A stretch of DNA of 64,000 bases from Ananas comosus (taxonomy: Eukaryota; Streptophyta; Magnoliopsida; Poales; Bromeliaceae): NCBI RefSeq assembly GCF_001540865.1, contig NC_033623.1, forward strand, positions 3,854,541 to 3,918,540. The letters are read 5' to 3'. The notes beneath the pieces were generated by a model. The model was not told the origin of the DNA, made no database searches, and saw only the letters and a program-made list of their open reading frames with translations. How positions within the stretch are numbered: the first letter of the stretch is position 1; every line of letters starts with the position of its first letter. A program made the position numbers and the translations under genes. Below, piece after piece: positions 1 to 10,770 of this stretch.

Positions 1-1302
1 ATAGACTATTTTGATGTTTATTCACCTGTGTGTCATCTATCAACTATAAGAATTCTTCTTGCTTTGGCATCTATTGAACACTTTGTAGTGCATCAAATGG
101 ATGTAAAAACAGCTTTTCTAAATGGAGAGTTAAATGAAGAAATCTACATGGAACAACCTGAAGGGTATGTCATGAAAGGTCTTGAGGACAAAGTTTGTAA
201 ATTGAATAAATCTTTGTACGGTCTTAAACAAGCACCTAAGATGTGGCATCTTAAATTTGACAAAGTGGTAAAGAGTTATGGCTTTCAGTCTAGCTATTCA
301 GATAAATGCCTTTACCATCGTTCTGTGTCAAATAAGATAGTCATCATTTGCTTATATGTTGATGACATGTTAATTCTTGGCTCCGATCATTCTGTAGTGA
401 GTGACGTGAAAGCTACTTTAGCTAAAGAATTTGACATGAAAGATCTTGGTATTGCTAATACCATTCTTGGTATGAAAGTAAGATTTGAAAGGCAAGTCAT
501 CTCCCTTAGCCAGACTCATTATATTGAGCAGCTACTTTCTACCTGGGGATACAGTGATTGTAAACCGAGTGAGACACCATGTGATTATAATAAAAGACTG
601 AGTCCTAATGAAGGGACCAGTGTGGATCAATTAAAGTACTCAAAACTGATTGGTAGTCTCATGTATGCTATGAGTTGCACTAGACCCGACATCGCCTTTA
701 CAGTTGGCATGCTGAGTCGTTTCACTAGTAATCCTAGTAAAGAGCATTGGGATGCCCTTAGTAGGCTGATGAGATATCTTAAAGGTACGAAAGATTATGC
801 TCTATGTTATTCTGGTTATCCTCCAACTGTGGATGGATATTCTGATGCCTCATGGTGCTCAGAAATTGGAAATAGTAAGTCCACAAGTGGATATGTATTC
901 ACTTTAGGTGGAGCTGCTATTACTTGGAAATCCAAAAGACAGACTTGTATTGCCTTGTCGTCTATGGAATCGGAACTTTTTGCTTTAGCTTCCGCTGGCG
1001 AAGAAGCAGAATGGATAAAGAATCTGATTTTGGATATTCCTTTGACTCGGCTACAGATTAATTCTTTAAGCCTGTTCTGTGATAATCAAGCAGCTGTCCA
1101 AGTTGTCAAAAATGCTTTCTTTAATTCAAAGAGAAGACATGTGAGACTGAGACATGCGTTGTTGAATTATCTGAGAGAACAAGGGGTTATCACCTTGATC
1201 GATGTGAGATCGAAGGATAACATGGCCGATACTCTCACAAAAGGTATGACTAAAGATCGATTATTCAAAACAGTGGGGGAAATGGGGTTAAAGACTATGT
1301 AA
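1..1302 (+). CDS. Ty1/copia pol, C-terminal part (reverse transcriptase and RNase H), cut by the window edge
   Basis: The frame is open from base 1 to a TAA at 1300-1302 (433 codons), so the 5' part of the polyprotein lies outside the window. The start of the visible part matches the copia RT region just before the palm (the D-Y-F-D-V-Y-S-P and [10 protein letters not shown] motifs). The catalytic Y-V-D-D is at about 356-367. RNase H follows with Y-S-D-A-S-W, M-E-S-E-L and F-C-D-N-Q, then the typical end D-N-M-A-D-T-L-T-K-G. RT copies the element RNA into cDNA and RNase H removes the RNA template, both inside virus-like particles in the cytoplasm. No stop or frameshift breaks the visible part, so this copy may be fairly young. 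The copia family is certain; the lineage was not assigned. Confidence 0.95.
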   Translation: MDYFDVYSPVCHLSTIRILLALASIEHFVVHQMDVKTAFLNGELNEEIYMEQPEGYVMKGLEDKVCKLNKSLYGLKQAPKMWHLKFDKVVKSYGFQSSYSDKCLYHRSVSNKIVIICLYVDDMLILGSDHSVVSDVKATLAKEFDMKDLGIANTILGMKVRFERQVISLSQTHYIEQLLSTWGYSDCKPSETPCDYNKRLSPNEGTSVDQLKYSKLIGSLMYAMSCTRPDIAFTVGMLSRFTSNPSKEHWDALSRLMRYLKGTKDYALCYSGYPPTVDGYSDASWCSEIGNSKSTSGYVFTLGGAAITWKSKRQTCIALSSMESELFALASAGEEAEWIKNLILDIPLTRLQINSLSLFCDNQAAVQVVKNAFFNSKRRHVRLRHALLNYLREQGVITLIDVRSKDNMADTLTKGMTKDRLFKTVGEMGLKTM

Positions 1303-2420
1303 ATTAGTCTTAATTACCATTTACTTACTTTCTAATTGTATGTTTTGAATTATCGAATCTTCCTTCCTTTGGTGGTCAAGCACAATTTATATGTTTCATC
1401 GATGTTCATGGTTGCGGACTAATTTGAAAAAGGTGAGTTGTTTCATTCCAAACTTGATGAAAATGACTTTAACCTAGTTCAAAGTTCTACCTGGAAGGCT
1501 TGTGTCATTCCAAACTTGATGATACAATCCAACTAGGCTGGACTATTCTTTTCTTAGTTAAATGATCTCATTCCAAACTTGATGCTAGATTATTTGACTT
1601 CAAAGAATTAGTAACTGTGACATTCCAAATTGAAACATAGAAATAGCTATCTGCATAAGAGCCTATTGGTTTTGGTCATGTTCTTTGAAACTAGACAATG
1701 ATTATTCTCTTACAAATAAACTTAAGTTGATGACTCTTTGTAAATCAAACTATTTAGGCTTTATTCATAATTTATGAAACTGGCTTGATACTTGTGAACA
1801 TGATATTATGATGCTTTATGACATTAATATATATTCTTCTCTGCCTGATGTTATGATGCTAAGTTCTTTAGTAGAACTAGACATTTTTAGTGGATTATTC
1901 AAATGATTAAATTCATGATAATATGATATTTATATTTGATATTCTACGGAGGATGGCAGGGATGGAGAAGAGCTTAATAAGTGAGATCCTGATCAGAATG
2001 ATCTATTTGATGAATGAATATATATATCATTTAGAGTGTACGGGGACTTGACAGTTCACCTACTATTACCTGTTTTGATGGAGTCCATTTACTTAAAACT
2101 TGTTTTTAGCTATCTCTATTTGTGAATATTATTATGTCTTTTTCGTTTATTTGTAAGGCCTTGGATTATTTTGACTGGCCTACTTATATTTGACTGTTAT
2201 GCATATGTTGGTTGTGAACTGATTTTGAGAATCATTTTGGATATGTCGATCTCAGAATAGATTCATGATAAGAATGATTCACTCATTTGAATTACAATTG
2301 ATGATTGAGTTTTTAATCCGAGTTGATTGTCTTGGACTGAATATGGATGATTCATAATTGTTTGAACATTACACTGACCACTGTATTGGATTGTGCTGTA
2401 TGGTGAACATAGGAGGAGAT
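1303..2420 (+). other. Long 3' untranslated region of the copia element
   Basis: About 1.1 kb of AT-rich DNA separates the pol stop codon from the start of the 3' LTR. I see no convincing coding frame. It holds a short direct-repeat series (1444-1636) and ends in a purine-rich tract, AGGAGGAGAT at 2411-2420, directly before the LTR. That tract is the expected plus-strand primer. Confidence 0.7.
1444..1636 (+). repeat. Direct repeats of about 62 bp in the copia 3' region
   Basis: The motif CATTCCAAACTTGATG starts at 1444, 1506 and 1569, with a decayed copy at 1621. Spacings are 62, 63 and 52 bp. Sequence between the motifs has largely diverged, so either the repeat is old or only the motif is conserved. 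Confidence 0.75.
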
Positions 2421-2644
2421 TGTTGGATATATTGTTATTGGATATTTTGTTATAATATAATCCAATAATATGTTCACATACAAGCCCAATAAGTGAAAGC
2501 GTATTAAGGCCCATATCTCTGGAGCCCAATAGCTTATTTATTAAATCTAGGGTTTCCTACGCTGGAGGTAACACTGTTGAGCGTTCCAAATTTGACGTCT
2601 CTTGATGTAATACTTTAAGCACCCAAAAACCCTAACCTCCAACA
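2421..2644 (+). repeat. 3' LTR of the copia element (start firm, end tentative)
   Basis: TGTTGGATAT begins directly after the polypurine tract, as expected for a copia LTR. The proposed end is the CCAACA at 2639-2644, which mirrors the TGTTGG start. That gives only about 224 bp, and a second CCAACA-like end lies near 2702. The 5' LTR and any target-site duplication are outside the window, so the right boundary is uncertain. Confidence 0.55.
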
Positions 2645-2936
2645 AAGAAAACTAAACTAATACTTTATTAATAAAAAGTAATTAATTACATTCTTGCCAA
2701 CACCCATACAAGTATGTCTGCTGTGGCTTATTCCTCTTATTAACTCATGCCTAACTATATATAGCCATCAAGTCATAACAGACAATAAATCCAACTTTTA
2801 CTCCAATCATAATCAAATAAAAGACTTAAACTTATCTCTAATTATATTTTAATTAAGTTTAGATTATTATTCTAATATCCTCCATTAATCCAAACTTTAT
2901 CTCCAAGTCGCAAATTCTGTGAAATGCGCTCTTTGA
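2645..2936. other. AT-rich spacer, nothing recognised
   Basis: Non-coding AT-rich sequence between the copia LTR and the gag remnant. It may include the 3' flank of the degraded element on the - strand. I saw no motif that decides this. Confidence 0.4.
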
Positions 2937-3744
2937 TTATTTTATCTCCGTCGCTATCGTTGTCACCATGTTCGAGTTGTGCAGCATGACGCCTCTCGAA
3001 TGATGTTGCCATGCACGAAATTTTTGCCATATGTAGTCATGATTATCCACATCATTCTTAAAGATCTGCGAGTTCTTATAGATATTTGGATTTGATATTT
3101 TAGATTTGTTGGTTTCAAAGTGTGCGCCTTGCACTATGCCAAAACTCTGTATTTTTCATTATATATTTTCGTATGTTTTTTTCTTTTCTTCAGCCATATT
3201 CTGATATATGAAAATTTCATCAGTAACATTAGAAAAATACTTAACTTTCTCTTTCACTTGATATGTAACTACTTCATTGACAGAAAATTCTTTAATCATA
3301 TCGTCATTGCGAACTTTTTCATCGGCTTGAGACGCATTGATTTGATCTTCAACATACTCTTCACGAATCTGGTTTTTTCATGATTTTGATCAGATTTTTC
3401 TTTCCAAAATTCTTTGCAAATTGGGTTCTCTATATCTTCGCCATTAGGTTGAATATCTTCTTCTTCTTCTTGAATTTCATTCTCTTCATGCAAAATTTTT
3501 CCCCCAATTTTTCCTAGCATTCTCTACGCTTCACGTGTTGTCTTTGCCGTTGAAATATTCTCAATTAATGACAGATCTACTGCTTGTCTCTCTTTTTAAA
3601 CTCTTCTTTACCAAATTTGTTTTCATAATTTCTATTCTCCACTACATCCAATAAATCTTGGGATTCTAAAAAATATCAAATGGCGATTTTCCATCATTTA
3701 AAATTTGTTCCATCAAACTTTGGTAAATTAGGTTGAATAAACCT
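2937..3744 (-). pseudogene. Decayed copia gag remnant
   Basis: On the - strand just left of 3744 the translation contains P-K-F-D-G-T-N-F-K, then W-K-I-A-I and F-L-E-S-Q-D-L-L-D-V-V-E-N. These are hallmarks of the N-terminal Gag domain of plant copia elements (UBN2/DUF4219 type). The frame is broken by at least three stops and several shifts; pieces resume at 3296-3520. An acidic, glutamate-rich stretch follows. No zinc knuckle was found. Gag would form the particle shell around element RNA. The N-terminal side ends abruptly near 3745, where Tat-element sequence begins, so the Tat insertion or a deletion probably removed the 5' end and LTR. Confidence 0.6.
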
Positions 3745-4558
3745 GCTACGAGCCGAATTCCGTACTCTTTGATTCGATCAATGATCTCCCTAGAGAAGCG
3801 TGTTGGGATGCGAAATGGCTACATGTGGTGACCCTCGAAGTTTGCGTCTTCGACAGATAGCGATTCGGCTGATGAGGGATCTGATCGGCCGACTTCGTAC
3901 CTTTTACTATAGAATCGGTTCAGCTGAATGAGCCGAGTCGGGAATTGTACAATGTTTTTGGGTCAACTGAATAGTCGAATGCTTTTATATATTGACTTGA
4001 AAGCTTTGAAACACGTGCAAAAAGGATGCCGGAACGGCGTATAGAGGATCTAACTTAAAAACTACTAAGAAAAGCAGTAAATGTAGGAAAAAAAGAAAGA
4101 TTATAATTAGACTACTCCTAGAATGTGGGAAGGTGCGTAGAATAGAAAGTGGACTTCTTATTCGTAAGGAAAAAGACCCTTCTTACAGGCGTTATCTGTT
4201 TATTATACTCCGCCCGTTGTTATTCAGTTATCTATACGATCGGACACTTCCCTAATTTCGTGGGCCACTACAAGCCGATCTCAATTGCATGGAACCACCT
4301 GCGATTTGTTGTAAATCGTCCGTTGCTCCCAGTGCACCAAATGTCATTTACCTCTAGCTTTGGAGTTCCTAGTTGTACTGTGCACCGATTTACCATGTGG
4401 CGCCACTTTATTAGCACCAACAATTGCCCCTCAGCAGCTCCCGAACAGACGGTTCGGTAACTGACGTAATTCCCTCTAAAGGCGTGAGTTTCGAAATCAT
4501 CATTTCGAATTGCCTTGTACCGTCTTCCTCTTAGCTGTCCCTTCATCTTTGACTGCAA
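3745..4558 (-). repeat. Probable 3' LTR/UTR of the Tat-lineage gypsy element
   Basis: This non-coding block lies between the copia gag remnant and the antisense ORF, where the 3' LTR of the - strand Tat element should be. No second LTR is available for comparison because the 5' end of the element is missing, so the ends are guesses. It contains repeated TCGGCTGA/GGCCGA words that also occur across the element. Confidence 0.35.
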
Positions 4559-4824
4559 CGATCTCCTACATTCCTTTTTGTCTCTTCTGCGGCATTAATT
4601 AGGTCATTTATTGCCGCTGTCTTTTCATCATTAAAGCCTTTTCTCGGAATTCCATCCGACGGCTCTCCTTCTTTTCCCTCTTTTGTATTTCTTGTTTTCT
4701 TCTTCCCTATGCTTTCTTTCTTCTTCATCCTTGTCTGAAAATTTTCTTTTACTATCTCTTTTTCTTTTACTATCTCTTCTTCTTTTTGCCTTCTCTTCTT
4801 TCTTTCTTCCATCTTAACAAATTA
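4559..4824 (+). promoter_or_regulatory. Pyrimidine-rich leader of the antisense ORF
   Basis: From about 4655 to 4812 the + strand is strongly C/T rich. Read on the - strand this is a purine-rich tract, so it could be the polypurine tract region of the Tat element. Read on the + strand it is a pyrimidine-rich 5' leader directly upstream of the ATG at 4825. Both roles are inferred from position only. Confidence 0.4.
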
Positions 4825-7544
4825 ATGGCTCCGCTTCCTCCTCTTCCTTCATCTCCTTTTCTTGATTATACTATCCTTCGCAAATTTGTTGAAATAGAAC
4901 CTTCTCGATTTGTATTAGGACCTTCATTTGTAGATGACCCTATTCCCGAAGATTTTCTTTTTTCGGTTGAGGGCCTTCCTCTGATGGTTGATGCTATTCA
5001 TTTGTCTTCTTGGTACGTTTCGACAACTCCAAAATCGTCTAGGAAGCGTCTGCGAACTTGGCCGAGTGTTTCGGAAGCTTACCTCCCTTGGTTAGATCTC
5101 TGGCGTGAGGTTGAGATTTCCAGAGAAGCTTACCTCCCTTGGTTAGATCTCCGCAGAGGCGTCATATGCCGATCTCTGGCGCGAGGTTAAGATTTATGAA
5201 GCCATTCAACTATCTAGAACACCCCCCACAGCCGATAACCTTCTTTTGGCTGCAGCTCTCTGTTTCTAGTCTCCTATTTCCAACACCTTTTCAGAGCGGG
5301 ACCCTTCACACCTACCCTCCTTGATGTAGCGGCGATTGTTGGTTTACGCTCTCATGGCATTACTCTTTCAATGGCCAATAACCCGGATAATGTAACCGAT
5401 TTTGAGGCCCATCTCGATCTAGCCTACACCAAATTCATCTGCCGGTTAGCAGGTTAGTCCCATACTCCGGTTACTAGGAAGGAACATACGGCCTTCCTTC
5501 TTTACTGGTTATGTTATAACCTCTTCTGTACTCGTTCACAGAAGATCAACCGAGATTTCGTTCCAATCGCCGTTGCCTTAGCCAACGGCGAGAGATTAGT
5601 TTTAGGTACCTATTTTCTTTCTTTTGTTTATAGAGAGAGTTTTGAATCCATCAAACCATTACCATCGGGTGATGTGGTTATTAGCTCTGGATGTCGTTTT
5701 TTGTGGTTTCTGTAGATGTGTCTGCAAATTTATTTTCCTTACTTGTGCCGAACTCCTTTAGACCTAGATTTGGCCTCCAATATTGATACTTATGGCCTGA
5801 CTCTTGGCTGTCCTGAGCCTTTGACTCTAGGTCAACCACTCAATTTTTCTCATTATTTTAAAGTATTTTACAAGAGAGGTCATAATCTCCACATTAGCTT
5901 GTCACCATTTAGGGGGCGTGTCACTGGTCCGTCCTGGCTTCTCACTTGATTCGAAGCCATTCAAAATTAGCTAGCCTCCTCTGGAGCCAGCGAGTATACC
6001 GACGTGTGGTTCTCCATTTTGGCCGCCAGGGATTTGCATGTCGGCTTGAAGAACTGTCCTAAGTTGACGCCAAGTACAGTGGTGTATTCTCCTCACTATG
6101 TGGCGCGTCAATTCGAATTCGTCCAAAGACTTCCAGCTCCGGCCAAATTCTTCACGGCCAACACTGCCCATGGTCGTCCTCCCTACAAAGGGTGCAGCCG
6201 AGGCCGATCATATTTCAGCTCTGGGAAACCGTCTTCGACGGTTTTTCAAACTTGTGAGCTTCCGGCCAAACCACGCAGGAGTACTGGACTTTTGCTTCAC
6301 CCGAGCCTGGGAAGCCTTTTGACAACAACATTTTCACCCCTTATGACCCCTATTTTTGCTAAGATCTTTCATACCTAGGGTATGTTGTCTTTCGACTGAT
6401 ACGATTTTATTCTTATCTCTTTCCTTAATTCATTTCATTTTAATTTGGCTTTTCAGGTAAGGATTCTTTACCCATTCCCCTAGAGGATGTATCTGGTGAA
6501 ATTTCAGATGAAGACCCTGGGGATTCATCCCATCCACCAACGGTAAACCTCATCTCCTAGTGTATTTTCTATTCTAAGAAACTTCTTCGGCTAATTTGTC
6601 TTTTTCAGCCAATTCCTAGTACTGTCTCATCGGCCCCACGTCCCAACAAACGGTCGATGGAGTCCGATTAGTCGACTCAACTGCCGCAACAGAGGCAGCA
6701 TAAAACCATTGTCATCAAGATCCTTTCTATCCCTCTGCCTGTGCCGACCGAAGAGTCTCCGGCAAAAATTCCATCGGCCGATATCTCAGCCGAGGGGCCG
6801 AACCCTGTTCAGTCGACTTCTGTTGATCCAGCTTCTGCTGAGGTAACTCCTCAGCATATCTCGATTGATTCTTATTCTTCTCACTCCTCAGTCGGATCAC
6901 CTCCGCTGTCCTCTTCACTCAAACAGACCCCATCAAGAAGAGTTTCTCGTGCTAGCTTTATTTCATCCTTAGAGCGGGTCATGTTCGATATCGGACGGCA
7001 GGCTTGCCAAGAAGCTCACCTCCAGAGGGAATACTGACTTTTCTATTGATATTCCAGCCGATGCTTCTGCATCAGCTTCTTTGCCGGTATCTAAACCGAT
7101 AGATCCATTGGCTATTTCTCTTCAAGACTTGGCCGCTTCGAGCCTGAAATCGAACGAAAAAGAAGAGCTCTCTACCACCACTTCAGCTGAGGCTTAGAAG
7201 AAATTGGGTGAGTGCTTAAGAGTGTATAGCAGTAGTCTTCCTACTTTGGCTTGAAATATGGAACAATTTGACCGGCTTGGGGCACTTATTCTTGACCTCA
7301 TAAATTAGCCAGATCTTTCTCCCGTAGGTAAATGTTTTGCGGAGACTCTGTCAATTCGTCTCTTTTCTTTTTTGACTCGGCAGCAAACTTGTTCTACCGA
7401 GTTTTTGTCTTTAGATTATCATTTCAACTAGGTCGGTCACTTCAAAACAAAAGTTCTCGAAGTGGCAACTCCCATTACCGACCTGAGCCAAGAAGATACC
7501 TCTTTGGAAAACCAAGAATCGGCCCTTCGGCAGCGCATCACCAC
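4825..7544 (+). pseudogene. Antisense extra ORF (aORF) of the Tat element with a plant mobile domain, main part
   Basis: The ATG at 4825 opens a frame starting M-A-P-L-P-P-L-P-S-S-P. Across several stops and shifts (for example TAG at 5457 and 5714) the translation follows the plant mobile domain (aminotransferase-like PMD): a Pro-rich start, a tryptophan-rich segment near 5040-5110, T-L-L-D-V-A-A-I-like sequence near 5310-5340, then F-L-L-Y-W-L-C-Y-N-L-F-C-T-R-S near 5490-5530. The later part is Ser/Pro/Glu-rich and then a heptad-like, Glu/Gln-rich tail reaching the LTR A insertion. About 30 bp repeated at 5067-5105 and 5125-5155 shows a small internal duplication. Antisense PMD ORFs downstream of pol are known in Tat-lineage gypsy elements; their function is unknown. 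The ORF is disabled here. Confidence 0.7.
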
Positions 7545-8676
7545 TGTCACACCCCGGAACCCAGCGGAAGCCCGCCCGGTGCGTGCCCAGACCCGCCATA
7601 TGTCTAAAACATATAAGGTGTCTACAACCATGCGATAAATAAAACCATAATAAAATAGTATCGAGGAGTATCAGAGCATACAACAACTAGGTTTTAGCAT
7701 AGTGAGGTAAATAAAGGAACTAAATCCACTAATAAAAGCATGAAGTAGTACAATAAGGAATCCAAATACAAGTACTAATCATATCCAAATGATGGTCTCT
7801 ATACATGGATACAAAACTCACACTCTCTACATAAACACAAAAATAGAGAGATGAACCACCTATCAGCAAAGCTCCCCTCAACTAACTAGAGGCAACTCCC
7901 TTGCCGCGATCCCAAGCCTCTCCCGGCGTGGAAGGCTCTGAAAAAAAAACAACAAAACAGGGGGCGTGAGAACTATTAAACAATAGTTCCCAGTGGGCAA
8001 TTACTGACCTCAGTGAAATGCACCACTAGGCTAAAAAGGCAAAGGTGTAATGTTCAACTACTAAATGGAAATAACAACATATGTATGAAACATGAAATAA
8101 GCTTACCAGCTACTATGCCTTTTCTCGCATGAATTTCCACAATATAAATGCTATTCTAATATGAATATGCACAAGTATAACCAACATGATGCCCACAATG
8201 TAACTAGTAAAAATATCATTGTTTACTAATTTGTCTAATGTCCACTTTACATTTTGGTTCAACTTGTTCCAAATCTAATCGGACCTATCCGTGGGTAGTC
8301 CAGCTTGCGCCGTGCCTAATGGCTCCATGGTAGTCAACATTCCCACCCTAGGAATGAGCCTCTCCCACGGCATCCCACTTCGGCACCCAATCACGCACGG
8401 GCGAGCATGTATCGCGATGGCTATCTCCGGAGTGCAAGCTTGTAGGGAGCGACTCTCACAAGCATGTGCGAATGAGCACAATGGCAAGCAAGCGTATGTG
8501 TCCAACTTGTAACAATGTGAATTCTCGAAATCCGAGGGTTGCACTTCGTCCAGGATCGACTAATAGTCAAATGGATAAGCTTTGGAAAAGCTGAGGATGC
8601 ACGAAAATCGAGAAGTGCATTGGAATCGAGAGCAAATAATGCAATCTGCATTTTTGGGCTGAGGTTGCTCTCGGGG

Positions 8677-8956
8677 ACCGGTCTGTGGAGGTGAGAGACC
8701 GGTTCCATCGGCGGTGGGCTGCGGGGTTGTTGATGCAACCGGTCCCTGGCAGAGGAGGGACCGGTCCCAGCCTGCGACACTCGCGAGAATGGCCGAAAAT
8801 CGGCTAAGTCCCGAAAGTTCAACTCTCGGGAACCGGTCTCTCGGAGAGGAACCGGTCTCCCGAGGACCGGTCTCTCAGGGAGAGACCGGTTCCCGAACGC
8901 GTGCCCGCAGAGGGAGGCCCCGGGGACCGGTCCCAGGTCGGGGAGACCGGTCCCTC
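8677..8956 (+). repeat. Cluster of ten ACCGGT palindromic motifs in LTR B
   Basis: Ten ACCGGT hexamers occur in about 280 bp, most within a larger GGGACCGGTCYC or GAGACCGGTYYC palindrome. Spacing is irregular, so this is not a simple microsatellite. The region is GC-rich within otherwise AT-rich DNA. It lies about 170-450 bp from the LTR start, upstream of the CT-rich stretch, which suggests a regulatory or structural role (inference). Confidence 0.85.
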
Positions 8957-9050
8957 CGCGCGCAGAATGCCCAGTGAGGGCTGTGTAAGAGATGAAAAAT
9001 TGAAGGGCTTCTTAGCATTTTGTTACAATATGAGAGGGTATTAGAGAGGG

Positions 9051-9260
9051 GCATCTCTCTCTCTCTCTCTCACTCCCTCACACTCTCCCTCATTGTCTCT
9101 CTCTCTGGCTCCGATCGTGCGGGGGAAAAGGAAAAGAAGAGAAGGGAGAAAGGAAAAGAGAAGAAGAAAAGAAGGAGAAGATGGAGGAGAAGAAGAGGAT
9201 CATCATCGTCATCATCCTCTTCATCTTCTTCTCTCCATTGGAGCTCTTGGAGAGGTAAGC
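9051..9260 (+). promoter_or_regulatory. CT-rich then GA-rich stretch of LTR B, ending at a splice-donor-like site
   Basis: A (CT)n stretch at 9052-9112 is followed by a purine-rich segment to about 9200. A GAGAG|GTAAGC site follows, with its GT at 9255-9256. CT-rich stretches are common around plant transcription starts. The same order (CT stretch, purine-rich segment, donor-like site) recurs in LTR C. Confidence 0.5.
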
Positions 9261-10374
9261 TCCCAAGCCCTCTCATAGTAGATCTTTTGGGAATGGGGTT
9301 TTAACCCTAAAAATGGTATTTTTAATACCCTAGCATGCTATTTAGATGGTTTCTCCCCATTTCATAGATCGATTTGGTGGGTTTGGTAGTAATAGCATCT
9401 AGAACATCCAAAATGGGGTTTTTGTAAATAGATGAGTTTAATCTCATTTGACCCTTCGTAAACCTAATTGATAGGTAACGAAACACGTTGGCGAAGTCGG
9501 TTCGGCAATCCGACAAGCCGTTGCAAAGATATTGAAGAAACGGACGCTTGGAGCTTCGTTTCCGCCCGGGAGGCCGAGGCGACGTCCATAAATCGTGAGA
9601 TCGGGTCTCGAGCACCGTAGCAACAAGGCGAAGACCTTTAGCACTTGAAACGGCAAAGCGACGCGCTCTTGGGGAGCAACTGTGAGATCGGGCCCAAACG
9701 GGTGCCGAGTGCCGCGGGAGGCCGATTGCAAGTGTCGACGAACAATCGGAAAAGCTAACTAAGGTGGGTTGTGCTTACCGAAGCGACTAGGTCGCCCTTT
9801 ATGTCTAAGCAATGTAATCTCATGTTGATGCATGTAGACAAGACTAAATGGTGCATGTTAATAATAATGCTAAGTAGAAAGCATAATGAACAATATGATA
9901 ATGCTAGATAGCGCATGAATGCACAAGTAGTTGAATGTTAATATGTATGCATGTAAACTAGATGATAACTGTAGTTGAGTAGAGTTGATTGACATGAGAT
10001 ACTCGATTGGACAAGTAGGATGTCAACTAGATCGAGTGGCACCTAACCTAGTATTAAAGAGCATAGGTTGAACAAGTAAATCTAGAGTCGAACAAGTCTA
10101 GGTGTGGCATCGAACCTAGTGTTAGTAAACATAGGTCGATCTAGTAAACCTAGAAGTGGACATCTAGGTAAAGATGACGAGAACCTAGAGGTTGTGTCTA
10201 GGTTATGTGACATGAATATAGAACCTAGAGTGCTGAAACCTAAGTTGTTGAGTATAGTGGTACTAGCCACTAGGATGAGATAGGTCGACAGCATAGGGTA
10301 GGCTATGGACCCTCGACCTGTGGAAAGTGGATTCCAGAATCGCAGGACTTGTGATGACCCTGGTACAAGGCTAG

Positions 10375-10770
10375 GGCGTGTGTGCGACGATTTCGCCGCC
10401 GAGCTTGATACCGAGGGAGGATTAGGGGCGATCACATGGAGATCACCGCCCGGGGCTTGAACCATTGTCGTGGCGTTTGTGCGACGATTTCGCCGCCGGA
10501 TGGTTAAGCCGATTGAGGATCAGACCGCCAGGATCGACTGAAACCATTGCTGGGTAAGAACGATGCGTGCGCCGCGAGGTGGCTGAGTCGTGACTTGAAC
10601 CGTTGTTGGGTGAGGGGCGATACGTTCGCCGCCAGACGGTTATTTCATGACTCGAGTCCTCGCTGGGTAAGAACGCCGTGTTCGCCGCCAGAATGGCTAT
10701 ATCGAGTGACTCGAGCCGAGTTCAGCGTGTGCGACGACTTCGCCGCTATGAGGCTGAGTATAGAGGGCAG
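10375..10770 (+). repeat. Degenerate GC-rich tandem repeat in LTR B
   Basis: The words GTGCGACGATTTCGCCGCC and close variants recur near 10380, 10479, 10620, 10675 and 10730, each followed by a GGCTGA- or GGTTAA-like stretch. Spacing is about 55-140 bp. It looks like an old tandem expansion rather than coding sequence. Confidence 0.6.

Noticed and set aside
9020..9304. Overlapping ORFs on both strands rich in Ser/Arg/Lys or Glu/Asp
   Set aside because: They are translations of the CT- and GA-rich stretches of solo LTR B; low complexity and no domain.
10082..10465. 127-codon - strand ORF
   Set aside because: Lies inside solo LTR B, overlaps the degenerate tandem repeat, and has no domain.
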